A DNA stretch of 64,000 nt from Icerya purchasi (lineage: Eukaryota; Arthropoda; Insecta; Hemiptera; Monophlebidae): contig CM077116.1 in the NCBI GenBank assembly GCA_039619475.1, positions 380,952,760-381,016,759 of the forward strand. The letters are read 5' to 3'. This document shows, in pieces, positions 23,782 to 32,873 of the stretch. Under the pieces are notes generated by a model that ran no database searches, had not been told where the DNA came from, and saw only the letters and a program-made list of their open reading frames with translations. The position numbers and the translations under genes are program-made. Numbering within the stretch: position 1 is the first letter of the stretch; each line of letters starts with the position of its first letter.

Positions 23782-24697
23782 TACAATGGCTGTCCCACGG
23801 GAAATGAGAGTAACTTTGGTGTGGGTAGGCAACCACTCACAGCGCGTTTAAAGCCCATTTAATTAGCTATCGAATGCAACAAACCGGAAGTTCATACCTC
23901 CCCCTACACCGACAGCATCGATTTGAAAAAAAAGTGTTTTGTCAACCCCTACAATTTGTTTCAAGCGGAGCGGATCGTAACGGGTCTCGCAATCAGACAA
24001 TCTTAAAGGTCATTCCATCAGTTGTCAAATGCAACAAACCGGACGTTTCTACGAGCATTATTACGTGTTTTATAGTCGAAAGAGTAAGACGCAAATTGTG
24101 AAAACTACGTGCAGTTTTATGTTGTCAACATGGATAAGAAAGGTATCGAGCAAGAATAGCGGTATGTGATTCGTTATTATTGTCGGTTGAAAAAAACGGC
24201 TAAAGAGACGTTAGATTTATTAAACAAAGAAGCGTATCCTGATGATATTCGACTACTCGGTAATTCAACAATATTTCGATAGCATAGCGCGATTTCGAAA
24301 AATATTCGACACCGATCAAGAAGTCGTGAATGCGGTACAGACCATTTTAAACAGGACACCTGTCGGCGAGTTTAAAGCGACCTTTACAAGCCAGAGGTAC
24401 CTATTTCGAGAAGATTAATATGAATGATGAAGATGGGTAATAATTTATGTAAAAATTTTGAAATACAGTTTCTTCCAAAATGTTGTAATTTTTTGTCTAA
24501 AAAAACGGTGGCGGTCGACGAAACACTTTTTTTCAAATCGATGCTGCAGGGCGAACCCCCGGGAGGTAGAAACTCCCGGTTTGTTGCATTCGATAGATAA
24601 TTAAATGAGCTTTAAGATGTACCCGGAGCGAACGCGCTGTGAGTAGGTGCCTACTCACACCAAAGTTACTCTCACTTCCTGTGGGACAGGCATTGTA
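23782..24697 (+). mobile_element. mariner/Tc1-type non-autonomous element with about 150-bp TIRs
   Basis: The two ends match in inverse orientation for roughly 150-160 bp (about 23782-23942 and 24515-24697), from TACAATG[G/C]CTGTCCCAC inward through GAGAGTAACTTTGGTGTG and GAATGCAACAAACCGG to CATCGATTTGAAAAAAA. TA dinucleotides lie at 23780-23781 and 24698-24699, consistent with a TA target-site duplication. The middle holds a shrunken transposase relic. A partial internal repeat of the TIR motif AATGCAACAAACCGG lies near 24029. Arms are about 85-90% identical by eye, so this is an ageing but recognisable element. The long TIRs set it apart from the 29-bp-TIR mariner at 32.9 kb. Confidence 0.85.
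24129..24435 (+). pseudogene. mariner-type transposase relic (N-terminus fused to extreme C-terminus)
   Basis: Translation from the ATG at 24129 gives MDKKGIEQE, a stop, then RYVIRYYCRLKKTAKETLDL, the helix-turn-helix start of a mariner-type transposase, and further on ISKNIRHRSRSRECGTDHFK in a shifted frame. The last part, read in its own frame, is GTYFEKINMNDEDG and a stop, like a transposase C-terminus. The entire catalytic core (DDD/E) is gone, so the element is an internal-deletion derivative that would depend on another copy. Confidence 0.6.
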
Positions 24698-24699
24698 TA

Positions 24700-25606
24700 T
24701 AAAACAAAGTCGGGTTAGTTAAATCAATGGCTGGACCGATTTTTATGATCTTTGATTTGTTGGATTTCTGTCCGTCCCGAATAGCAGAATACAAAATTTA
24801 AAAAAAAAATTATGAAGAAAATTCATTTTTTTTGCTATTTTTGGCCCAAAAAGGGAGTTCGAATAATTTTTTAACCGTAATTTTTAAATTTTATGAAAGG
24901 GCTGTTGTGTTTTGTTTTATATTTTGAATTTCAATTTTAAACGGTTATCTGATGATAAAAAAGGGCGATTTTTGAGGTCGTTCTAAATTCTATATTATAT
25001 ATTCTAGACGGTTTCTTGCCGACCAGGGTAATCGGTCAGCTTAAAGTTGTAAATTGTCATAGATAGAGAAGTTTAATTGTAATTTATGATCCGATCCCAA
25101 TAAGTCAAACCGTTTCCGAGCTATTATATAATTGAATATTTTTTTCGTTTCTGAACCATCTTATAGGGATTCCGTACATTATATGTGTACGAAATCCTAA
25201 AAAAAGGGTATAAATTTATTTTAAGAAATTAAATTACTTTAGAAACAGGTTTTTTTCGTGTATAGCTCATCATCAGCTAACTGCACAGAGCACACACTTT
25301 ATTGAAAAGTATACAAAATTGAGTGTGTACTATGTGTTGTTAGCTGATGATATAGCCCGAAAAAGCATGTTTCCAAAAAGTAGTTTATTTTAATTTTTCA
25401 AAGTAAATTTATACTGATTTCTGTTATTAAGGGGGATAATGCCTTGCTGCCACGTGAATTACATTTATTTCAATGTAATAAAAATACTTTTCATTTTGAT
25501 TTTTGTACATTTATTGAACTTAATTTTTTTTGAGTATTGATTGCTGATAAGTTAACACAATATTTATTGGTTCTGGGGCGGTACGAAATTCGCCGGGTCA
25601 GCTAGT
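24700..25606 (+). repeat. Helitron-like dispersed repeat, copy 2
   Basis: Starts TATAAAACAAAGTCGGGTTA with GGCTGGACCGATTTTTATGA shortly after, and ends in GAAATTCGCCGGGTCAGCTA plus GT at about 25606. A GGCG...CGCC pair lies just before the CTAGT terminus, as expected for a Helitron 3' hairpin. No coding region for a Rep-helicase was seen, so it would be non-autonomous. It contains the inverted hammerhead-like pair at 25207-25416, which suggests a composite origin. Confidence 0.45.
25207..25416. ncRNA. inverted pair of hammerhead-ribozyme-like motifs
   Basis: Two arms of about 90 bp (25207-25297 and 25323-25416) are inverted copies. Each contains TTAGCTGATGA. On the plus strand CTGATGA is at 25344-25350, then TATAGCCC, then GAAA at 25359-25362, and downstream GTTTCCAAAAAG. 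On the minus strand CTGATGA covers 25276-25270, then a 12-base segment, GAAA, and later GTTTCTAAAG. CUGAUGA...GAAA is the conserved hammerhead core, and TTAG/CTAA could form stem I around a UH cleavage site. Stem II is eroded in both copies, so activity is doubtful. Similar motifs are known in terminal repeats of Penelope-like elements. Confidence 0.5.
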
Positions 25607-25715
25607 AATATATAAAAATTTGAAAAACCAGTTATTTAAAAGGAAAAAAATAAGAATAAAAATTAAAAGAATCGGGCATTTGATTATTCATAATTGTTTC
25701 TTATTAATTATTCAA

Positions 25716-25985
25716 GTTGGAAATAACTTTTTAAATCAATTTAATCAGGAAATATATTTAAAAAATATTTATACAATCACCCCATTATGTTTCTGATAGC
25801 CCCATATTCATGGTACGTCACAATCAATAATTTTAATATACCACGAATATATGGGACTACATAATTGTAATATACCATGAATATATGGGTCTATCTTCCC
25901 GTAACATGTTGGTGATTGTATAAATATTTTTTAAAATATATTTCGCGATTAAATTTATTTAAAAAGTTATTTTCAATTCAAATAG
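25716..25985. repeat. foldback (MITE-like) element, about 110-bp arms
   Basis: The left arm 25716-25830 (with AATAACTTTTTAAAT, AATATTTATACAATCACC and CCCATATTCATGGTA) is matched inversely by the right arm 25868-25985. The spacer is about 40 bp. No coding capacity. It lies just right of the Helitron-like end. Confidence 0.8.
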
Positions 25986-27210
25986 AATCAAATAACAAAA
26001 AAAAGAAGAAGCACAGGTTCAACAGACTGACTTTGGAGTTGTCTGCTCGACTAATAAAGACCAGAATGGCGGAAAAGCAGACAAAACAAATTAAACAGTT
26101 TTATATTTTTGTTGGTGTTCATTATATTTCAATATTTTGTGTAAATTGTATACATGTCGCATAATGTAAGTCAGTTCATGCGATTAATTGTTATACATAT
26201 CACATTTGGAACGTTTTTTATATAGAGCTGTTTTGTATTTACTCTTGTATGAATATTTATCCACATACATTTATCTCTACTAATTATCAGTTGTTAGTAA
26301 TTGTTGTCTGTGCTTTTTCGATAAGTTAGTATTAGTGAACTAGAATTATCGATTTTTAAAATTAGAATAAAAATTTGCCATATAATTAAAATCACGACAA
26401 CGTCTTGAGCCTCGGTTCTACGTTTCGTCTTTTAATTTTAAAATCCGTGAATTATTATTGAAGGTTCAAATGAGAATCAACAAGGCGATTCAGAGAATCA
26501 AAATTCCATTTTCGAAATAAAACATAAAATCTATTAAATAAATTCGGCTAGTTTTCATTAAAACATAAAATCATTCCGGAGAAACGGATTTTTTAAGGTC
26601 TTTGCAATTGCCAACAAAACTGTTTGCGGTAATTCAAATAGAAAATATAATTTCTTATTTTTCAATGTGACGTAGAAGCAACGATAAACACGTGTGTTAT
26701 TACAAATAGTAGAAGTGGTATGATATGGAAATCTAAGTTGAACGTTTCATGCATAGATTCGATAAACTGCAGACAGCTAAGTATTTTTCAGGGTCGACGT
26801 GTAAATCACCTTTCGAGGGTGACCGCAATCAAACGGGTTGTCCCCGGTCTTATTCTATTGATCAGAAAAGTCATCTCGAAATCATGTTTTCTGTTCGAAA
26901 GGTTTATACTATATATATATTCCTTTCGTATTTTTCTCGTTTTTGAGCGACGAATAATGTCACCGGTGTGATTTAATAGCGGAATGCTGTTCTAACACGT
27001 TGTTTCACTTTCTCGGATAATCTGTTTCACCCGTTTCCATATTTATTTTTCCATTTCCATCTTCTTCGATCGTCTTCTTCTAAAAATGCTCCGTGTCCTT
27101 TCAGTCGATGATAAAGTATTGATTAGGAAATTCTCGAAACCCTTGTTCAAAATGTTCATGTCCTCGGTGGTATTCTTGTTGTTCTGAATTTTTAACGTTG
27201 CAGTACTTTA
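25986..27210. other. spacer
   Basis: No gene recognised. The 83- and 65-codon overlapping frames at 26720-26971 show no motif. Confidence 0.55.
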
Positions 27211-27425
27211 GGGCATCACGGTAGGCTAGTAGTTAAGGTACTTGGCTGCCGAACTAGAACTCACAAGTTTGTATGTCGTTCCGGATCCAAGTCCCCTCAG
27301 ATATGTACTTAACCTGAAATAATCAGAAACCCGGAAACATTTTGGAAATTAAAGGCGCAATGCAAGTAGAAGGAAAGTGGTCCTCAATCATACTCTATCT
27401 GATTCACGATATTTAACACAATAGA
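27211..27425 (+). repeat. tRNA-derived SINE
   Basis: The head GGGCATCACGGTAGGCTAGT... carries an A-box-like TAGGCTAGTAG (27222-27232) and a B-box-like AGTTTGTATGTC (27266-27277), at tRNA-like spacing, so it has the internal RNA polymerase III promoter layout. The body (from CCTGAAATAAT at 27314) matches the fragment at 7540-7660. The B box has lost the invariant TTCGA, so transcription is unlikely. No clear poly(A) tail or TSD could be fixed; the 3' limit is approximate. Confidence 0.65.
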
Positions 27426-28699
27426 AGCAAGATAATTAAGGAGAATGTTCAAATTGAGATGCGCCTGAAATAATTTTTTAATAAACGGTAAATTTATGTT
27501 GATTGACAAAAAAGATTACTGTATGATTTTATTATACAAATAACTATTTTAATCTCTAACGCAATATCCACATGCTCGTGCGATCGAGTTTTACAGTCTA
27601 AAACATCTCAGCGGAGAGTTTAGGCTGCCTGTTCCATGTTCACGTAATATTGTCACACTAATATTTTTTTATTTTTCAAAGTATCACTCGAAAGTTTCAA
27701 AAAGTAAAAGAATAAAACAACTTCGGTACCTATTTCAAATGAAATTGATTTTTTCAGCGCAATTTTATTAAATTTAAAATTTTTTTCATTTTTCAACTAA
27801 CATTAATTATTACGAATTTATGAAATAAAAATAAAGATAAAAAAAAAAAAAAAAGAATAGCCTGAATCTAATTTTAACTTTTATTCACTAAAAAAATTAT
27901 TGATTGAATGAACTGCGCTAAATTTTCGTTTAATGTATTCGAATGAAAAAGGTGTGAAACTACTTTACTAAACTTTTTCCACTGCCTATAAATGGAAGAA
28001 TGTAATTTTTAAAATTGAATTTTATTATATTTCACTGCATTAAAATGTTATAACGAATTATTTTTGAAACAAATTGTTCCGAACGACATTAAATTTGCAA
28101 ATGAAAATAAAGCCCGTTTACGACGTAATCAAAAATTTAAATTTGACTCAAAATAATATTAAAATTGTTAGCAGAAATACTAATCTATAGAGTAATAGCG
28201 CGTATTTATTTGACAGTTTAATGATTTCATCGTTTTTCCACATAGTAGCACAAATACAGGTATGCTAAACAATCTTACGGAACAAATACATAACGTATTG
28301 TTTGTAAGTAGTGTGTTTCGTATTTTTTTTTTTTTTTTAGAGGAAATTTTCAACTACATTAACTGAGCGTAAGAGGAATTTTTCCATAATTTGTAGAGTC
28401 GAGATATCTTGCCTGAGTGAAACACCACTGTGTCTAATCTAAAGATACGGTACTGGCTTGTTCCGTATTATTATCAGACGTCCAAAGGTTAATTCGTAAG
28501 TGAATAATGTTACATTTTTTTGCATCGATATTAGAAAAATTGCATTTCTCAACTTTATTTCATTCATCGTTTCGCACTTTATTGCATTATCGTTGCATTT
28601 GACTTCTTTTAAAATTTATCACCCCCGACGTTATTTCGGCGAGTACGTATCGTACAACTGCAACTGTGAACTTTATCACACGGACGCTGCTAACTAGTT
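27426..28699. other. AT-rich spacer
   Basis: A-runs (27836-27854) and T-runs (28324-28339). No gene recognised. Confidence 0.55.
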
Positions 28700-29365
28700 G
28701 CCACCTGAACAACGACAGAAGAAGCCATATACGTTCTCCATCCTGTTCAAGTGATATTTACCTGAAAGAAAATGATACTTCAATTACGAGCTACAGAATT
28801 TTCCTAATATCGATAAAGTAAATTACAACAATTCATGGCTAGATAAAGCGGTTGACAAATCAGATCTGTCGCAAAATATTACTGAGTTCTCGAATAATAG
28901 CACTTCAGTGACTGTAAACTACGAGAATACTTCTTTTAACGCGACGAAATAATACAATTTATTACCAAACTACATTTACCTTTACTCCAAAAATGAATAC
29001 ATTTTTTTTTAATAATACTTTGAACTCACGTTTTTACTATGATGGACGTTTCATTTTCTTTTTCATTTTTAAGTGCATTTTAGCTTTCTTTGTTTTCTTA
29101 AAAAACTTACTTACCCCGAAAATAATACTTAAATATAATTTACTAATTAAATATCTAGAAAAAGAAATCAGTGTAACATCAAGGGATAAATAGTTAGACA
29201 ATATGAATTTCAACACAGAACACACGCTAATAAACACGAAGACAAACTACAACAAATAGTTTTAACAAAGTTACTTAATAATACACCGATAAATAATATA
29301 TTACAGCAAAACAATAATACAATAAGTAAAACTAAAATAAAGGAATTGCTGTTAGAATTTAGTTA
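28700..29365 (+). pseudogene. coding-like relic of unknown family
   Basis: Plus-strand frames give NIDKVNYNNSWLDKAVDKSD, then SQNITEFSNNSTSVTVNYEN before a stop near 28951, and after several stops NKHEDKLQQIVLTKLLNNTP and NTISKTKIKELLLEFS with a stop near 29365. The sequence between is low complexity. The composition (Asn-, Lys- and Ser-rich) could reflect AT bias alone, so this may not be coding. Its position upstream of a 3'-UTR-like stretch with poly(A) makes a retrotransposon ORF end plausible. I do not recognise the family. Confidence 0.3.
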
Positions 29366-29399
29366 ACAACAAATATGTATATATGTGTACGTGTGTGTG

Positions 29400-29431
<32 letters not shown>

Positions 29432-29806
29432 AGTTAGTTCGGTAAAAGTTTATATGGATACGTTACTACTTAAGGCTTACTTATTTCTGATGATATGTGA
29501 GAGATAGATATTAAATGATTTATGCTTAAATAGTTATAGATGAATATAGAAATTAAGTATATAATATTTAATAATATTATTTATATGTATATACCATGAA
29601 GATGAATTTCAATATCCAAAACCAGTCGGTGTTGTATTTTATATTATAAATTATATATCATTGTGTTTTTTGTGTGTTTAATTATTTTATTTACGGCAAT
29701 TAAATAAATATACTCATGTGTATTTATTTTGAGAACCCACCGACAAGTTAACTGACTTGGTGGAGACTAAGGTATCGCACATGGTTTAAATAAAAAAAAA
29801 AAAAAA
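29366..29806 (+). repeat. retroelement-like 3' UTR with TG/TA microsatellite and poly(A)
   Basis: A TG-then-TA microsatellite occupies about 29388-29431. The terminal part reads GAGAACCCACCGAC...TTGGTGGAGAC, giving a CCACC/GGTGG stem, and ends TTTAAAT plus an A run (29790-29806). The end resembles 58954-59034 in layout (AACCYAC...stem...TTTAAA, A run). Probably the 3' end of a polyadenylated element. Confidence 0.4.
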
Positions 29807-30104
29807 ATCACAAATGCAACGCAAAAAAAATATCAAAATAACAGCCGAGCACTCTCACGTAATTTGTAAAGTTTATTTGGAAATGCGAATATAAAACAAC
29901 ATGGTGAATAAAAAACGCGTTAATTGTGGTACAAATGTAAATGGTAAGTAATCATTAAAAGACAGATTACCGCCCGCGTATATAGTTTGAGGCATTTTAG
30001 AAAATCAGGAACATGTCTTATGTCAAAGCATTACACATTTATCGGAACAATTTACACTTTTATACAGAAAATGCTGCTGATTTCGACCGATTAATTAATT
30101 TAAA

Positions 30105-31080
30105 AAATTTTTTTTTTTTTTTAGTGGGTTCGTCATCATGGACACTGGCTCAAGAGCTAAAGAAAGGAGGAGAACTCAAATATTTACTCGATCAAAGACA
30201 GCCAACAAAAAATAAATAAATAAAATCAACAGCTTGGATAGCATAGTGAGAGAAGGAAAGGAGAGAACGAACGAAGCACATTGTACGAAGTGGGCATGCC
30301 GTATGATAAAACAGAGGAGGAAAAGGAAATTTGTTCGCCCAAAACGCAGGCGGCAAATCGCGGAGAGATTAGAATAGAAGGAAAGTCAAGAAAATCAGGG
30401 GAAGTGAGGAAAGGAATGCTGAACAGACAAGACAAAGGAATCCGGATTAGAAGATGAGAAGGCGTAAGAGTTAAACCAAAGTTTGGAGTGAACAGCTATA
30501 CAGACAGAAGGGCAATATTGAAGGATGGAAAACGGAAAGAAACTTACTCCGGAGGAGGAAGACAATTGAGCGAATCAAACTAACTCATTTCCCTCGATTC
30601 TGACGTGATCAGGAATCGAAAAGAGATTAGTTTGGATTAAGATAGAAAGAGATCATGAATCAGGAGGCGAACAAGAAGGATAACGTAATCGGTTTAGTGA
30701 GAAGGTAAAAAGATGCGATAGCCTGCAGCACGCTTTGATTATCTGACAAGATAGGGATATATTGCGAGAGATAAGTGAGAGTAGAATAAATTTAGGGGGA
30801 ATGGGAGAATAAAAGCAGTTAATTGAATGAAGAAAAAAGGAAAAATTGAAGAATTATGGGAGTTAATCGTGAGTGTAGATATATATGAGAAAAGAAAACT
30901 GAACGGGACAAAGAACTGGAGTTTTATTGGCAGAAAAGCGCCAGTTACGTAAGATGGAGGAATGAGAAGAAGAGGAAATCGGCAATCGTTTGTTGAGGTA
31001 ACGATAACCTAAGTAAGAATGTCGAAGAAAAAGAGGAGGAATGAGGAATTGAGCATGCCAACCTATTTTACGTGCATACT
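30105..31080 (-). pseudogene. I-like retrotransposon relic (thumb to RNase H), with poly(A)
   Basis: Minus-strand frames read HSYLGYRYLNKRLPISSSS and ILRNWRFSANKTPVLCPV (near 31050-30900), matching RSYLGYRFLIKRFSTSSSN and ILRHWRFSSNKIPILSHI in the 8354-10672 protein. Further on, SLISRNISLSCQIIKACCRL and HVRIEGNELV correspond to the RNase H SDS and HSGIDGN regions, with the key residues lost. Many stops and frameshifts. A T tract at 30107-30122 followed by AGTGGGTTCG marks the poly(A) end on the minus strand. Decay is much deeper than in the 8.1-10.7 kb copy. Confidence 0.75.
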
Positions 31081-31379
31081 ACAAATAATTGAAGCAAAAT
31101 TTAAATAATTCGAAAAGTGAAATTACGAAAAATAGACCAGAAAACGATGAGCTCGCTATTATAACACCGAAATCGGCAGTAGTCTAATCTACTCGAAAAC
31201 ATTGGCTGCAAAATACTACATATTTTTATAGTTGCCATCGATTTCGTCCTAGTTCCATCGACATGGTTCTCGTCAAGAATATTACCACCGCTACCAGACC
31301 TAATTTTCTTTCTTGACTCTGCTCCACTCGTACCCGATCTATTTCAAAAGGAAACCCTCTTACGTACAAAACTAATTTT
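31081..31379. other. junction between minus-strand I-like relic and plus-strand Jockey-like relic
   Basis: No clear feature; may include decayed ends of both elements. Confidence 0.4.
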
Positions 31380-31640
31380 CGACTTCAGTAAGACCGATCG
31401 CGGAATTAATTTCGAACATCAATAATATCAAACCACTTCCGACTCCTCTAGATTTTATCACAATACTAAATTCACCGAGAACTTACGCTACGGGCGTCTC
31501 GAGTTTATTTATTGTCAAACACGATATCGGTAATACTAAAACATACATTTCACCCTACTCAATTACTGCAATTGGAATAAAAATTACTTTCGAAAAATAC
31601 ATTTTAAAAAACTTGTTCTCCGCTAATTGCAAATTTTGAA
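31380..31640 (+). pseudogene. endonuclease-domain relic of a Jockey-like retrotransposon
   Basis: Plus-strand frame at about 31400-31640 gives LDFITILNSPRTYATGVSSL followed by FIVKHDIGNTKTYISPYSIT and AIGIKITFEKY. It resembles the middle of an APE-type endonuclease (YRTDRP...GGTAIFVKNDI...IEAIGIKI). Catalytic parts on either side were not identified. It lies at the proper distance upstream of RT relics on the same strand (32045-34440), so all are probably one element. Confidence 0.5.
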
Positions 31641-32044
31641 TATTTTTCCGTAAATCGGTTAAACGAAAAATGTAGCAGTTTTAAAACAGACGTTAGAACA
31701 GTAAACTAGTTAAATTTAATATGGAAAATTATGTTAGAGTTCTCTCCAGTAATAATTCGCGTTCTCGTTTCTTCAACCAATAACTTAAATGCTACCGAAT
31801 AATTAAAAGTAAACTTCAATATCTTTCGCGATATTTAAAAAGAAGATGGCGGCACATCTTTCCGCTAAAATTTTTAACGATGAGATAACGAGAAAAGTTC
31901 AAAAATATTTTAAATTCAATGTATCCAACAAATATTCTAAAATATTTTTACCATCTGAAATTAACAGTGTTATAAAATGAATGAAAATAAAAAAGATCCC
32001 TACTTATAATTCTTATTAATTCATGCAGACTATCCCCTAAATGC

Positions 32045-32220
32045 GGAAAGAATCAATGACAATTCCAGCTCTTGAGCCAGGAAAGGATTTTGCACTAGCC
32101 GATAAATTACCGGCCAGTATGTTACTGATGAATTGTTGGAGCAAAACTGTGGAAAGACTGATTTTAAAGAGACTTTTAGAACTCCGTAAAAACAGTACTA
32201 TTATTATAATAACTTAATGG
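32045..32220 (+). pseudogene. RT N-terminal relic of the same Jockey-like element
   Basis: Frame reads TIPALEPGKDFALADKLPAS followed by KTVERLILKRLLELRK, matching PKPGKDP...YRPISLL...SKVFERLILKRL at the start of RT domains. The YRPISLL core is decayed. The 431 bases to the next RT piece contain the hairpin at 32426-32511 and no recognised RT. Confidence 0.65.
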
Positions 32221-32425
32221 TTTGGTTTTACGAGGAATTTATTTACTACACTTTAACTATGCAAATTAACCGAATATGTTACTGATAAATTCAGTGAAAT
32301 CAAATATACCGAACTACTATCGTACGATAAAAGTTGTTTCTATTATTCGGCATTAAATTTCACTAAGTAAAATTATATAAATAAAACATTAGAATAATTA
32401 GCAAACATAAACTGTATGTAATAAT

Positions 32426-32511
32426 ATACTTCGCAGAAACGTGTCTTCGAGTCTTGCCTGTTAGCGATTAGTTTCACGTGGGTTAGACACAAAAATGTTT
32501 CTGCGAAGTAT
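32426..32511. repeat. perfect 15-bp inverted repeat
   Basis: ATACTTCGCAGAAAC (32426-32440) and its exact complement GTTTCTGCGAAGTAT (32497-32511) enclose 56 bases; GTGTC and GACAC immediately inside can extend the stem with a bulge. It could be a tiny foldback insertion within the RT relic. Confidence 0.75.
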
Positions 32512-32654
32512 AACTATTCTATCTATTTTATGATTTTAACAAAGAAGTTCTCTGTAATTGAAATTAGTAAATTATAAATTTCTACACCATCTCAGTTTAA
32601 AGTAATTAATAGCTCTATATAATTAAAAGCTTTTCAATAAAAATGAATACTTTC

Positions 32655-32780
32655 GCGAAGAAATAACACAGTCAGAAGTGCCTCAAGGCAGCATTCTCGC
32701 ACCATTCCGCTTCCTGTTTAACGACCTATTTAAACGTGATGCAATAGAGCGCAGATTACAAGATGTTTCCGTACAATAAA
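32655..32780 (+). pseudogene. RT motif-B relic of the Jockey-like element
   Basis: Frame gives ITQSEVPQGSILAPFRFLFN and then DLFKRDAIERRL, the VPQGSxLxPxLFxxYxNDL motif of non-LTR RTs. The catalytic YADD that should follow was not found; low-complexity A-rich sequence follows instead until the mariner insertion. Confidence 0.65.
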
Positions 32781-32873
32781 AAAAGAAAAAAAAAAGTATC
32801 TAATCAAATGAAAAATCAGCAAAAAAAAATTAAACTAAAACTACCGTTTTCACCGAAAGAAAACTAAATAATA

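Noticed and set aside
27211..27300. functional tRNA gene
   Set aside because: B box lacks TTCGA and no cloverleaf closes; a second body copy exists at 7.5 kb.
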